Shown here piece by piece: positions 27,131 to 35,058 of a stretch of DNA of 64,000 nt; the stretch's first letter is position 1; the number at the start of each line of letters is the position of its first letter. This DNA comes from Solobacterium sp. (GTDB lineage: Bacteria; Bacillota_I; Bacilli_A; Erysipelotrichales; Erysipelotrichaceae). The translations under genes were made by a program, and so were the position numbers. Where the stretch lies: the NCBI GenBank assembly GCA_017432325.1, contig JAFRJJ010000083.1:52630-116629 (forward strand), given 5' to 3'. The notes beneath the pieces are model-generated. The model had not been told where the DNA came from. It searched no databases and saw only the letters and a list, made by a program, of their open reading frames with translations.

Positions 27131-27694
27131 TTATGCTTCGCCGGAAATATCGATCGTTCCGAGGGAGCCGTTATCTTCAACTTCAATCGATGTCTTGACC
27201 TTGCGCAGCATCTTTGTATAAACAGGAAGCAGCAGGATCAGAACATATGTGATTGCGAGAAGGATCAGATGTATCCTCAGATAATATTCGGCATAAGCGA
27301 TATATACTGTGTTCATTGTGACAACGATCGGATTGACCGGACGCTGAATCGCAGCATAGATCTGGTTGAGATAATAGATGTCAGCAAACGCGATGATTGC
27401 AAACATTGCTGTCATAATAATGAACATCGGTTTATTGACCGGCTTACGATACTGGAATGTGTTAATGAAGCACATGAATGAAAGCATCGAGAACAGCATT
27501 GTGCAGAATCCTGCAAGTCCCATTCCTGTGCCCTGGATCTTGGCTGTTGTATCAGATACATATGTCAGATGCATTGCATAATACAGGAATGTGATTACCA
27601 GTGCCACTTCCGGGATCATAAACGGCTTGCGTTTCAGTGCTACAAAGAATTTTCTCTTCAGTTCACTGAAGCCACCCTGTTTCTTAGTGCTCAT
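27131..27694 (-). CDS. Small membrane protein of the pectin importer operon (C)
   Basis: This 187-residue protein has no recognised family. It has a basic N-terminus, about four to five membrane helices (near 28-46, 57-80, 90-109 and 143-163) and a short acidic C-terminal tail. Its ATG overlaps the stop of the ATPase gene (ATGA), so translation is coupled to the transporter ATPase. The overlap makes a functional link to the importer more likely than chance. Confidence 0.7.
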   Translation of the reverse strand: MSTKKQGGFSELKRKFFVALKRKPFMIPEVALVITFLYYAMHLTYVSDTTAKIQGTGMGLAGFCTMLFSMLSFMCFINTFQYRKPVNKPMFIIMTAMFAIIAFADIYYLNQIYAAIQRPVNPIVVTMNTVYIAYAEYYLRIHLILLAITYVLILLLPVYTKMLRKVKTSIEVEDNGSLGTIDISGEA

Positions 27695-28767
27695 AATTCA
27701 CCTCCGCGAATAGCTTGGGTCGTTTCCTTGTCAAAGAAGTGCTTTCTATCGAATGTGAACGATGCTGTATCGCCATTCTTATAGTCTGTCCAGCCCTTCA
27801 GTTTCGCTGTAACCTTAACTCCGGTATTGCCGATATTGCCATGGACCAGAGTATTCATACCCAGGTTTTCATTCATGGTGACAGTTGCCGGAACATCATT
27901 TCCGAGAACGATGTTTTCAGGACGTACGCCAAGTACGATCTGCTTGCCCTGGTATGCTGCTACAGTATGCTTCTCTTCCGGAGTCAGGCTTACTTCGAAT
28001 CCTTCACCGATCAGTTTGTCACCCTGTACAACAGTATCGAAGAAGTTCATCGGAGGAAGACCGATAAAGCTTGCTACGAAGATGTTTGCAGGTGAATCAT
28101 ACAGTTCAAGCGGTGTACCTACCTGCTGTACATGGCCCATTGACATACATACGATCCTGTCCGCAAGGGTCAGGGCTTCTGTTTGGTCGTGGGTAACATA
28201 CATCATGGTAGCCTGCAGTCTCTTATGGAGGAGCAGGATCTCACGGCGCGTTGCACCGCGGAGCTTTGCGTCAAGGTTTGACAGAGGTTCGTCGAACAGG
28301 AAGACCTTCGGATTACGTACGATGGAACGTCCCATCGCAACACGCTGTCTCTGTCCGCCGGAAAGCTGTGCGGGTTTCTTGTTCAGCTGGCTTGTAAGTC
28401 CGAGGACTTCCGCAGCTGCAAGAACCTTCTTATGGATGACGTTCGGATTCTCTTTACGAAGAGTAAGGGAGAATGCCATGTTTTCGTAAATCGTCATATG
28501 ACCGTACAGGGCATAGCTCTGGAAGACCATTGCCATATCTCTGTCCTTAGCCGGTGCATTTGTAATATCCTTGCCGTCAAGAATGAGCTTTCCGTTGGAA
28601 ATATCTTCAAGTCCGGCAACCATACGCAGCGTTGTAGATTTACCGCATCCGGAAGGACCGACCAGAACAATCAGCTCACCGTCTTTTACATCCAGATTAA
28701 AGTCATAGACTGCCTGTACATTGTTATCGTATATTTTATCGATATGCTGTAAGCTTAACGTTGCCAT
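27691..28767 (-). CDS. Sugar ABC transporter ATPase (MsmX/UgpC type, copy 1)
   Basis: This 358-residue ATPase has Walker A GPSGCGKST, Q-loop VFQSYALY, signature LSGGQRQ, Walker B VFLFDEP and a C-terminal OB-like regulatory domain from about 240. AGGAG precedes the ATG. It lies in the importer section of the pectin unit between small membrane proteins B and C. This makes it the natural energiser of the permease pair at 32254-34212. A second ATPase of the same class sits near kduI. Confidence 0.93.
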   Translation of the reverse strand: MATLSLQHIDKIYDNNVQAVYDFNLDVKDGELIVLVGPSGCGKSTTLRMVAGLEDISNGKLILDGKDITNAPAKDRDMAMVFQSYALYGHMTIYENMAFSLTLRKENPNVIHKKVLAAAEVLGLTSQLNKKPAQLSGGQRQRVAMGRSIVRNPKVFLFDEPLSNLDAKLRGATRREILLLHKRLQATMMYVTHDQTEALTLADRIVCMSMGHVQQVGTPLELYDSPANIFVASFIGLPPMNFFDTVVQGDKLIGEGFEVSLTPEEKHTVAAYQGKQIVLGVRPENIVLGNDVPATVTMNENLGMNTLVHGNIGNTGVKVTAKLKGWTDYKNGDTASFTFDRKHFFDKETTQAIRGGEL

Positions 28768-28778
28768 AACTTAATCTC

Positions 28779-29273
28779 CTATGCGGCCTGCTCGCCGATC
28801 GACTTCAGATGTTCTTCAAGTTCATTGCATTTTTTCATGTTGATGAAGCCTGCGATCAGCAGTGCTGCACCGGAAAGAGCCAGGTAAGCAACAACTTTCA
28901 TAAACTGTCCGTCGCCCATTACTTTAACAGCAACATCATTGACGACTGTTGTAGCACTGTGCGCTTTCATCGGAATGTAGAAGATCCTTGCGAACTGAAT
29001 TGCACCGATCACGAATAATGCATATGAATATGATTTTTTGTAGTTCTTGACTCCCTCGGATGCCAGGAAGGCTGCCAAGAGGAAGATCAGATTGTAGACG
29101 ATGGATATACCGATACTGACGTTGTAGTAGTAAGTGCCGACATCAGACCTGTAAATATTTACGAAGTATAAGACATCGAACAGTATTCCCAGATAGCAAA
29201 GGTTGGATGACTGCGAATTTTTGATAAATCTCATCCTGTCACGTGTAATGAAACGTTCATCCTGAGTTGTCAT
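28779..29273 (-). CDS. Small membrane protein of the pectin importer operon (B)
   Basis: This 164-residue protein has about four membrane helices (near 25-45, 52-75, 84-101 and 127-146), with polar ends and no family motif that I recognise. AAGGAG precedes its ATG, which overlaps the previous stop codon by 4 nt. It is followed 11 nt later by the ATPase gene. Like its three neighbours it is a short four-helix protein of unknown function. Confidence 0.7.
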   Translation of the reverse strand: MTTQDERFITRDRMRFIKNSQSSNLCYLGILFDVLYFVNIYRSDVGTYYYNVSIGISIVYNLIFLLAAFLASEGVKNYKKSYSYALFVIGAIQFARIFYIPMKAHSATTVVNDVAVKVMGDGQFMKVVAYLALSGAALLIAGFINMKKCNELEEHLKSIGEQAA

Positions 29274-29869
29274 TGCAGAACTCTCCTTCCTTCTTCGACC
29301 AGCTGATCTTCTTCTTTCATCAGCTTATTCTTCCAGACTGCATTTGCCACAAGAGCACATGCTACGATCAGCAGAAGAGCAAATACCAGATAGTGGATAT
29401 CGAACCAGAATGTAGACTCTGTGTAGAGAGTACCCCACATTTCAGAATGAGCCTTCAGAGCTGCAAAATCCACCTGCAGCCACTGCTGTTTGAAGATCTC
29501 AATATAACGGTGTGCAAAGATTGCCAGGTATACCGAGAATACTGTAAACAGTCCAATCGATACATAGTTTGCAATATAGTATCTTCTTCTTGAATGCGTG
29601 TTTGTGACGTACAGAAAAGCGCCTAATATCAACAGCACAATGCTGTAGTTGAGGAACACTTTATTAAACTCCTGCATGTTGTAATATACGATCGATCCGG
29701 CAACATCTGTCTGGAAGACATTGTTCGGGTTGCGCATTGTATCATACAGAGCGTCATAAAGGTCGGTCATGATTCCAAGCGCATATAGAAAGACGATCGC
29801 ACTTACGATAACAGCAGCAAGACATAAGATGCGCTGCACAGTCAACTGTTTCTTGTACATGATGACCAT
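29270..29869 (-). CDS. Small membrane protein of the pectin importer operon (A)
   Basis: This 199-residue protein has about four membrane helices (near 11-31, 73-91, 99-118 and 155-176) and a hydrophilic loop between the first two. No family is recognised. The start is puzzling: the ATG at 29869 has no Shine-Dalgarno. A well-marked ATG at 29902 (AAGGAG upstream) is in the same frame but meets a TAA after seven codons. Either a short leader peptide is read and re-initiation follows, or the N-terminus has suffered a nonsense mutation. Confidence 0.65.
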   Translation of the reverse strand: MVIMYKKQLTVQRILCLAAVIVSAIVFLYALGIMTDLYDALYDTMRNPNNVFQTDVAGSIVYYNMQEFNKVFLNYSIVLLILGAFLYVTNTHSRRRYYIANYVSIGLFTVFSVYLAIFAHRYIEIFKQQWLQVDFAALKAHSEMWGTLYTESTFWFDIHYLVFALLLIVACALVANAVWKNKLMKEEDQLVEEGRRVLQ

Positions 29870-29878
29870 GTATGAGGA

Positions 29879-29902
29879 TTATGCCGTCAGGCAATAACTC
29901 AT
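29879..29902 (-). CDS. Seven-codon leader ORF in frame with membrane protein A
   Basis: AAGGAG lies 3 nt before an ATG that encodes MSYCLTA and then TAA. The following gene starts 9 nt after this stop in the same frame but without its own Shine-Dalgarno. It could be a coupling peptide or the remnant of an earlier N-terminus. Confidence 0.3.
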   Translation of the reverse strand: MSYCLTA

Positions 29903-29975
29903 ACTCTCCTTTCCGTCCCCTTTTTTTATATTGATCCGGCCGGGGGATTCAGCCGTGATCTTTCTGATGATCTCC

Positions 29976-30001
29976 TCCGGAGCGGCATCAGCCGTCCCGG
30001 A
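29976..30001. promoter_or_regulatory. GC-rich hairpin after the solute-binding protein gene
   Basis: TCCGG-AG-CGGC and GCCG-TC-CCGGA form a stem with one internal mismatch pair and a 4-nt loop, 21 nt after the stop codon of the binding protein. No T-run follows. Such structures commonly stabilise the upstream mRNA so that the binding protein is made in excess. Confidence 0.5.
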
Positions 30002-30021
30002 GAAGAACTAATTCAATTTGA

Positions 30022-32202
30022 TTAGTGGTTGCTGTTGTAGTAATCAACGTCTCTCTGCCAAGCGCCTTCCTTGATTGAGAGGTACTGAGCACCCTTCCAG
30101 GTAGTCTTGACAGTATCAGCTGTCTTAGCTGCGTCGCTCATAGCTGCATCTGTGTAGCCGCTGACGATCAGCTTAATGAGCATGTTGTCATCGCCCTTAG
30201 CTGTGCCGAAGTTGCTTGCGGACAGTTCTGTGTATCCATTGATCGTGGAGTTTTCTACGCTTGTTGTAGGAAGAACTGTAGGAACGGATGTGTACCAGCT
30301 GTTGGAAGCAACTGCGAGTTCAGGATGCTTGATGACGCCCAGTGCGATCGCTCTGGAAATGTGTCCTGCACCTTCCTGGCCGATATCTGTTGTGCACTGG
30401 TATTCGAATGCCTGGTTCTTAACAAAGGAGAGTGTGGAACCGAGGTAGAATCTTGCGAAGTTTGTATAGTTGCCGGAAGCGAGTGACCAGAGAGCTTCTT
30501 TTGTAGCGTCTGCGATCACAGGCTGCTGTGTTCCGTTGAAGTCGAATGTTTCATAGCTTCCGTCTGCCTTTGTCTTGATGAATGCGTCAGGACCATAGGA
30601 CAGCAGGATCATACCCTTATCTGTGTATGCGAAGTCGATCAGTGAAAGTGCAGCATTCAGCTTGTTTTCATCGCTGCCGACACCAGCTTTGGAGATTCCC
30701 CAACCATCAGTCTTAACTGAACGCCAGGACTCTGTGAAGTGCATGTAGACACCATCAGCATTTGTTCCGTCGAACCAACGAGCAACCGGAATCATGACTG
30801 CCATATACTTTTCGCCCTGATCCTTCTGCAGTTTTGTTTCGTTCAGAATTGTCTGTGTCTGGTTGTAGTCATAGTGCATGAAGCCGAGGTCGTTTTCGAG
30901 ATATGTACCGGAGTTTTCTGTGGACATATCAACATATGCTTTGGAGATCAGGCCTTCCTGAACCATTGCATGCATACGTTCGAGAGCCTGGTATGTTTCA
31001 GGTTCCTGTCTTGCATCATGGAGCTGGCCATCTGTGCCGACAAACAGGTAATCCTGTCTGGATTCAAGACCGCGGACACCGAAGAGGATTCCTGCGAAAC
31101 GGAACATATCGGCGCGGCGTGCTGTGTTGTCATCTTCTCTTGAGAACAGACCCTGGATCGTATCTGTGCCGTTCAGTGTCTGAGGGTTAGCAACTACGCA
31201 GCGGAGCAGAGCAACGAGTTCGTCTGCATCCCAAGCTGCATTCTGTCCGACGAACAGATCGGAACGTGCTGTTCCATAGTATCCGCCGTATGCTTCATCG
31301 ATATATTTACGGAACATGTTGACTGCTGCGACACCGTCAAGGCTGCCAGCTGCGTTCATGTTGGCAACGATGTTTCCGGCTGTGTCATAGTCTTTTGTGA
31401 CTTTTTCAGCAGCGGAACCGTCAGCTTTTACAACATCAACTTCAACTTTTCCGGAAGTAGGCATGTAAGGTTCATAAACTGCAGCAGCGAGCTGTTTGGA
31501 AGCAGCAGCTGTGAATTCGCCTTCACCGTCGAGGAGCTTCTGTACCCAGTCAACACGCATCAGAGGCATCTTTTCAATATCGTTTACGCCGTCGAAGTAA
31601 GGGCTGAAGTAGAATGCGCCTGTATCTGTGTTGCCTGTGATTGACAGACGAACGATCGGGTTAGCATCCAGGTATGCCTTGAAGTGAGGCATACGATCAA
31701 GATATTCAGCAATGTTGACTAAGCTTCCAGCTTCACCGTTTTCAGTAAGGAGGGCAGCTGTACCGGAAACCATATCAACTTCACCAAGGCGTTCTTTCCA
31801 GTATTCGAATTCTTTCGTAGCGCCGTTGCCCTGGTATTTGTCATCGATCTTAATGCCGAGAACTTTTTCAACTTCCTGCCAGGTCGGTTTCAGGTCGCCT
31901 GTGTTGTATGTGTTGCCATCAGGCAGTGTGATACCGTTTCCTGCTGTTTCAGCATCGAAGCTGAGACCTGTCTTTGTGGAGTTGTATCCTGTAGCCATGC
32001 GGAGAACTGTGCCTTCAGCGTATGTCAGTTCGCCACCGGATGTTTCTGTATTAGTGTCTGTTGATGCAGATCCGCCGCCATTATTGGATGCTGATCCGCC
32101 GCCCGACGGCTGTACCTCAATGCTGGGGCCGCATCCTGTCAGAAGTGTCAGTCCAAGCAGTGAAGAAACGAATAATGTCGAGAATTTTTTGAAGTTTTTC
32201 AT
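30022..32202 (-). CDS. Extracellular solute-binding lipoprotein of the pectin importer
   Basis: The 726-residue protein has a lipoprotein signal peptide with lipobox LTGC (Cys24) and then a Ser/Gly/Asn-rich linker (about 30-60), so it is tethered outside the membrane. The size and its pairing with LplB/YtcP-type permeases place it with the large LplA/YtcQ-like oligosaccharide-binding proteins, though it is longer than most. It should capture pectin or rhamnogalacturonan oligomers. AAAGGA precedes the start. A strong hairpin after the stop codon may raise its expression over the downstream genes. Confidence 0.88.
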   Translation of the reverse strand: MKNFKKFSTLFVSSLLGLTLLTGCGPSIEVQPSGGGSASNNGGGSASTDTNTETSGGELTYAEGTVLRMATGYNSTKTGLSFDAETAGNGITLPDGNTYNTGDLKPTWQEVEKVLGIKIDDKYQGNGATKEFEYWKERLGEVDMVSGTAALLTENGEAGSLVNIAEYLDRMPHFKAYLDANPIVRLSITGNTDTGAFYFSPYFDGVNDIEKMPLMRVDWVQKLLDGEGEFTAAASKQLAAAVYEPYMPTSGKVEVDVVKADGSAAEKVTKDYDTAGNIVANMNAAGSLDGVAAVNMFRKYIDEAYGGYYGTARSDLFVGQNAAWDADELVALLRCVVANPQTLNGTDTIQGLFSREDDNTARRADMFRFAGILFGVRGLESRQDYLFVGTDGQLHDARQEPETYQALERMHAMVQEGLISKAYVDMSTENSGTYLENDLGFMHYDYNQTQTILNETKLQKDQGEKYMAVMIPVARWFDGTNADGVYMHFTESWRSVKTDGWGISKAGVGSDENKLNAALSLIDFAYTDKGMILLSYGPDAFIKTKADGSYETFDFNGTQQPVIADATKEALWSLASGNYTNFARFYLGSTLSFVKNQAFEYQCTTDIGQEGAGHISRAIALGVIKHPELAVASNSWYTSVPTVLPTTSVENSTINGYTELSASNFGTAKGDDNMLIKLIVSGYTDAAMSDAAKTADTVKTTWKGAQYLSIKEGAWQRDVDYYNSNH

Positions 32203-32253
32203 TATTTAATTCCTTTCCTCTTTATTTTTTTTATTTACGCAGACTGCAGGGAA

Positions 32254-33144
32254 TTACTCCTTGACACCGCCCACGTTGACGCCTTTTGCAAAATATTTCT
32301 GAATAAACGGATAGATGATCAGGATCGGTACGATCGAGCATACGATCAGAGCATAGATCACTGAGTCTGAAGCATATGTTTCATTCCAGCCGGCCATCGT
32401 TTCCGGGTCGGTGTACTGTTCCAGACGAAGTCTGATAAATACCTGCAGCGGATGCTCATTCTGATTTGAGATCATCTGTCTTGCCCAGAAGTAACCGTTC
32501 CATCTGGAAATTCCGAAGAACAGTGCGACTGTAGCGATTGTTGATTTGGTCATCGGCAGGTAGACCTGCTTCAGGACCTGCATTTCCGTAGCGCCGTCGA
32601 CGATGGCAGCTTCTTCAATTTCAGAAGGCACACCTTCAAACGCATTTCTCAGAAGGATGATGTTCATGGCAGCCATACCCATTGCGATTACGACCAGCCA
32701 CTTGTCATCCATAATACCCATACCGTTGAATACATCCTTGGTAGCCAGGTAGTTCAGATACTGAGGAACGATACCTGCAGAGAACCACATCGTGAATACC
32801 AGGAAGAAGTTGAAGAACTTTCTGAACAGAAGTCTCTTCTTGGATAATGCGTATGCGCCCAGAATTGCAACGAGCATTGACCAGAGTGTTCCGAACAATG
32901 TCAGGAACAGCGTATTGGAATAAGCGTTCCAGAACATGTTGTCATTGAACATTCTCTTGAAGGCATCAAACTGGATGTCCTTCGGGAACAGAACTACCGA
33001 GCCGTACTCAACTGCCTGGCGTCCGCTGATCGAAGCACTGATCGCATATACGAACGGATAGAGGCAGCACAGAGCGAAGATGCAGAGCATCGTGTAGCTC
33101 AGGATCTTAAAGATCAGTTCCGAAATTTCAAGTTTCCTTTTCAT
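32254..33144 (-). CDS. Carbohydrate ABC transporter permease (YtcP/LplC-like)
   Basis: This 296-residue inner-membrane permease with about six helices has the cytoplasmic coupling (EAA) loop EEAAIVDGATEMQVLKQVYLP near 175-195. The end, ending IQKYFAKGVNVGGVKE, is typical of the MalG-like partner. GGGGG precedes the ATG. It forms the transport channel with the next permease gene and receives substrate from the lipoprotein encoded downstream. Confidence 0.93.
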   Translation of the reverse strand: MKRKLEISELIFKILSYTMLCIFALCCLYPFVYAISASISGRQAVEYGSVVLFPKDIQFDAFKRMFNDNMFWNAYSNTLFLTLFGTLWSMLVAILGAYALSKKRLLFRKFFNFFLVFTMWFSAGIVPQYLNYLATKDVFNGMGIMDDKWLVVIAMGMAAMNIILLRNAFEGVPSEIEEAAIVDGATEMQVLKQVYLPMTKSTIATVALFFGISRWNGYFWARQMISNQNEHPLQVFIRLRLEQYTDPETMAGWNETYASDSVIYALIVCSIVPILIIYPFIQKYFAKGVNVGGVKE

Positions 33145-33156
33145 TGAAATCCCCCA

Positions 33157-34212
33157 TTAATAGAGCGACGTATTGGAAGCCTTGCGGGCGATCGTATTTG
33201 CACCGATGACCAGAAGCATTCCGACAACGTTGTTCATCATTTCTGCTGCTGCAGCGATTCCGGTACCTGCACCGGAGCCCATACCATTACGGTGAGCGAA
33301 TGTTGATACGACATCTGCTGTCATATATGTCTTGGTATTGTAGAGCAGCAATACCTTTTCATATCCGACATTCAGAAGTGAACCGATTCTCGTGATCAGC
33401 ATGATGACGATCGTAGACAGGATACTGGGCAGTACAACGTAACGCATCTGTGCCCATTTGTCGGCGCCGTCGATCTGAGCTGCTTCGTAGCTTGTCGGCG
33501 AGATTGCAATGATCGCCGCAAAGAATACGATGGAATCGTAACCCGCACCTTCCCAGATACCGCTGATCTGATAGATAGAACGGAAGTATGCAGGATTGTT
33601 CAGAAGACCTGCATTTGCGACGTCTTTACCGATCAGGCCGATATTGGAAAGGAATCTGCTGACGATACCCATACCGGTCGTCAGGGAACCCTGTTTGACA
33701 AGCATCATAACGAGTGATGCCATGACAACGGTCGACATGAACTTCGGCAGATACGTCAGGACCTGGAATACGCTTCTTGCAATATTGGAGCGTACCTCAT
33801 TGAAGAACAATGCCAGGATGATCGGAATCGGGAATCCGAAGCACAGTCCGTAGAAGCTGAGCAGGAATGTGTTTCTCATAGCTCTCCAGAAATCTGTTGA
33901 GAGACCATCACCTGCAAACAGCAGTCGTTTGAAGTATGAGAATCCTGAGAAAAGCTGCTGTGATACCGGAAGCACGTTGTCCGATACCTTGAAGCATCCC
34001 AGAAGCTCATACATCGGGAAGTAACGCCAAAACAGGAATACAAGGATCATAGGTACCAGCATCAGATACAAACGCCAGTCCTTGGCAATCGTCAGCATTA
34101 CGTGACGCCAGTAGTGCTTCTCTACATCGTCGCGTACTGCCTGTTCCGGATCGACCTTGTACACCCCTGTTTCTTTGTCTAAAATGAGAAAATCTGCCGC
34201 CTTAGCCTTCAT
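33157..34212 (-). CDS. Carbohydrate ABC transporter permease (LplB/YteP-like)
   Basis: This 351-residue MalF-like permease has a long cytoplasmic N-terminus (about 1-45), six membrane helices and the EAA loop SYEAAQIDGADKWAQMRYVVLP. The LplB/YteP group carries rhamnogalacturonan or complex glycans in Bacillus, which agrees with the nearby enzymes. Its ATG overlaps the previous stop codon by 4 nt, and AAGGAGGG lies upstream. It works with the permease at 32254-33144. Confidence 0.93.
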   Translation of the reverse strand: MKAKAADFLILDKETGVYKVDPEQAVRDDVEKHYWRHVMLTIAKDWRLYLMLVPMILVFLFWRYFPMYELLGCFKVSDNVLPVSQQLFSGFSYFKRLLFAGDGLSTDFWRAMRNTFLLSFYGLCFGFPIPIILALFFNEVRSNIARSVFQVLTYLPKFMSTVVMASLVMMLVKQGSLTTGMGIVSRFLSNIGLIGKDVANAGLLNNPAYFRSIYQISGIWEGAGYDSIVFFAAIIAISPTSYEAAQIDGADKWAQMRYVVLPSILSTIVIMLITRIGSLLNVGYEKVLLLYNTKTYMTADVVSTFAHRNGMGSGAGTGIAAAAEMMNNVVGMLLVIGANTIARKASNTSLY

Positions 34213-34793
34213 AGTGTACCCTCCTTTTCTGCTTTCTCCTTAGAAGAAAGGCGAAGCAAGTAGTGCTTTTGATCTTCGTATATTCCGTCAAGCCGTGAGG
34301 CTATCCAGATTACCACGATCGTGAACAGCATTGAGATGCTGTCCGTAGTGAAGAAACCTGCTGCGGCTGCAGCTGACGCTCCCATCAGCATTGCGATGAC
34401 CGCTCTTCCACCCTGCATCAGAAGCAGCACCAGGATCGGGAAGGCCATTCCGAACCACCCTGTGCGTGCATTTTCCTTGCCGACCTTCAGCAGGACCGGT
34501 ACTGCAAGGCAGGAAAACAGATTTCCGAAGCAGTAAATAAAATAAGAGAACAGCTGTGCTCCTGATGCAGCACAGAATACCGTACCGCCCAGGAATGCGT
34601 GAAACATACCCCACCAGCCCCATCGCATATAGACGATCGTTGTCACCGCTGCGACGATGCTGACAGTATATGGCTGTGCGGGAAACCAGGAATTCGCCGC
34701 TTTCACAGTCAGAAACTCACACACAGCAAGGACCACTCCCAGAATCGTCAGATCGATCATTCTGTATTCCTGAAATGTCCGTTGCTTTCCCAT
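34209..34793 (-). CDS. Integral membrane protein at the head of the pectin unit, ECF-S-like
   Basis: This 194-residue protein has about six helices, including MRWGWWGMFHAFLGG and a Gly/Ala-rich helix near 135-155. The size and spacing recall S-components of ECF transporters, but no signature is strong enough to be sure. It is the first structural gene of the pectin unit and overlaps the first permease gene by 4 nt. The Shine-Dalgarno is weak (GAGAGG 13 nt away). A 12-codon leader ORF and a cre site precede it. The role is unknown. Confidence 0.6.
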   Translation of the reverse strand: MGKQRTFQEYRMIDLTILGVVLAVCEFLTVKAANSWFPAQPYTVSIVAAVTTIVYMRWGWWGMFHAFLGGTVFCAASGAQLFSYFIYCFGNLFSCLAVPVLLKVGKENARTGWFGMAFPILVLLLMQGGRAVIAMLMGASAAAAAGFFTTDSISMLFTIVVIWIASRLDGIYEDQKHYLLRLSSKEKAEKEGTL

Positions 34794-34833
34794 TACCGCA
34801 TCTGCCTCTCTTTTTACTGCAGGTCATTGAAGG

Positions 34834-34847
34834 AGAAAACGCTTTCA
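34834..34847. promoter_or_regulatory. cre site (CcpA) in the leader of the pectin unit
   Basis: Read on the minus strand, TGAAAGCGTTTTCT fits the cre consensus TGWAANCGNTNWCA at 13 of 14 positions. It lies 41 nt before the first start codon, downstream of any likely promoter, so it would act as a road-block for transcription. Confidence 0.7.
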
Positions 34848-34856
34848 TTCAACGGG

Positions 34857-34895
34857 TCAAAAAAACATCGTTTTCCTGATCACGGCTGAATTCAC
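34857..34895 (-). CDS. Putative 12-codon leader peptide of the pectin unit
   Basis: A perfect AAGGAGG at 34901-34907 is followed after 5 nt by GTG and twelve codons (MNSAVIRKTMFF) before TGA. Such a strong ribosome site with no long frame behind it suggests a leader peptide. Function unknown. Confidence 0.35.
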   Translation of the reverse strand: MNSAVIRKTMFF

Positions 34896-34967
34896 TATGT
34901 CCTCCTTGACTGACCTTACTTAAATTATGGAAATCAGCGCCTTTAAAGTACATGGAAAAAACAATTC

Positions 34968-34987
34968 AAAATATGGCAATTTTCAAC
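34968..34987. promoter_or_regulatory. 20-bp candidate operator, copy 1
   Basis: AAAATATGGCAATTTTCAAC lies in the region shared by the divergent pectin unit and pectinesterase gene. It matches the element at 35969-35988 at 19 of 20 positions. No other reason for the similarity is seen, so a common regulator, probably one of the AraC proteins, is inferred. Confidence 0.6.
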
Positions 34988-35027
34988 TTTGTTACTGTAA
35001 TGTTAGTTCATTTTCTCCATATTTGGA

Positions 35028-35033
35028 TATACT
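35028..35033 (+). promoter_or_regulatory. Candidate -10 element of the pectinesterase gene
   Basis: TATACT lies 26 nt before the start codon. There is no good -35 hexamer, which fits an activator-dependent promoter with the operator about 40 bp upstream. Confidence 0.4.
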
Positions 35034-35058
35034 TCAATTGTAAGAATTGGAGAGAAAT

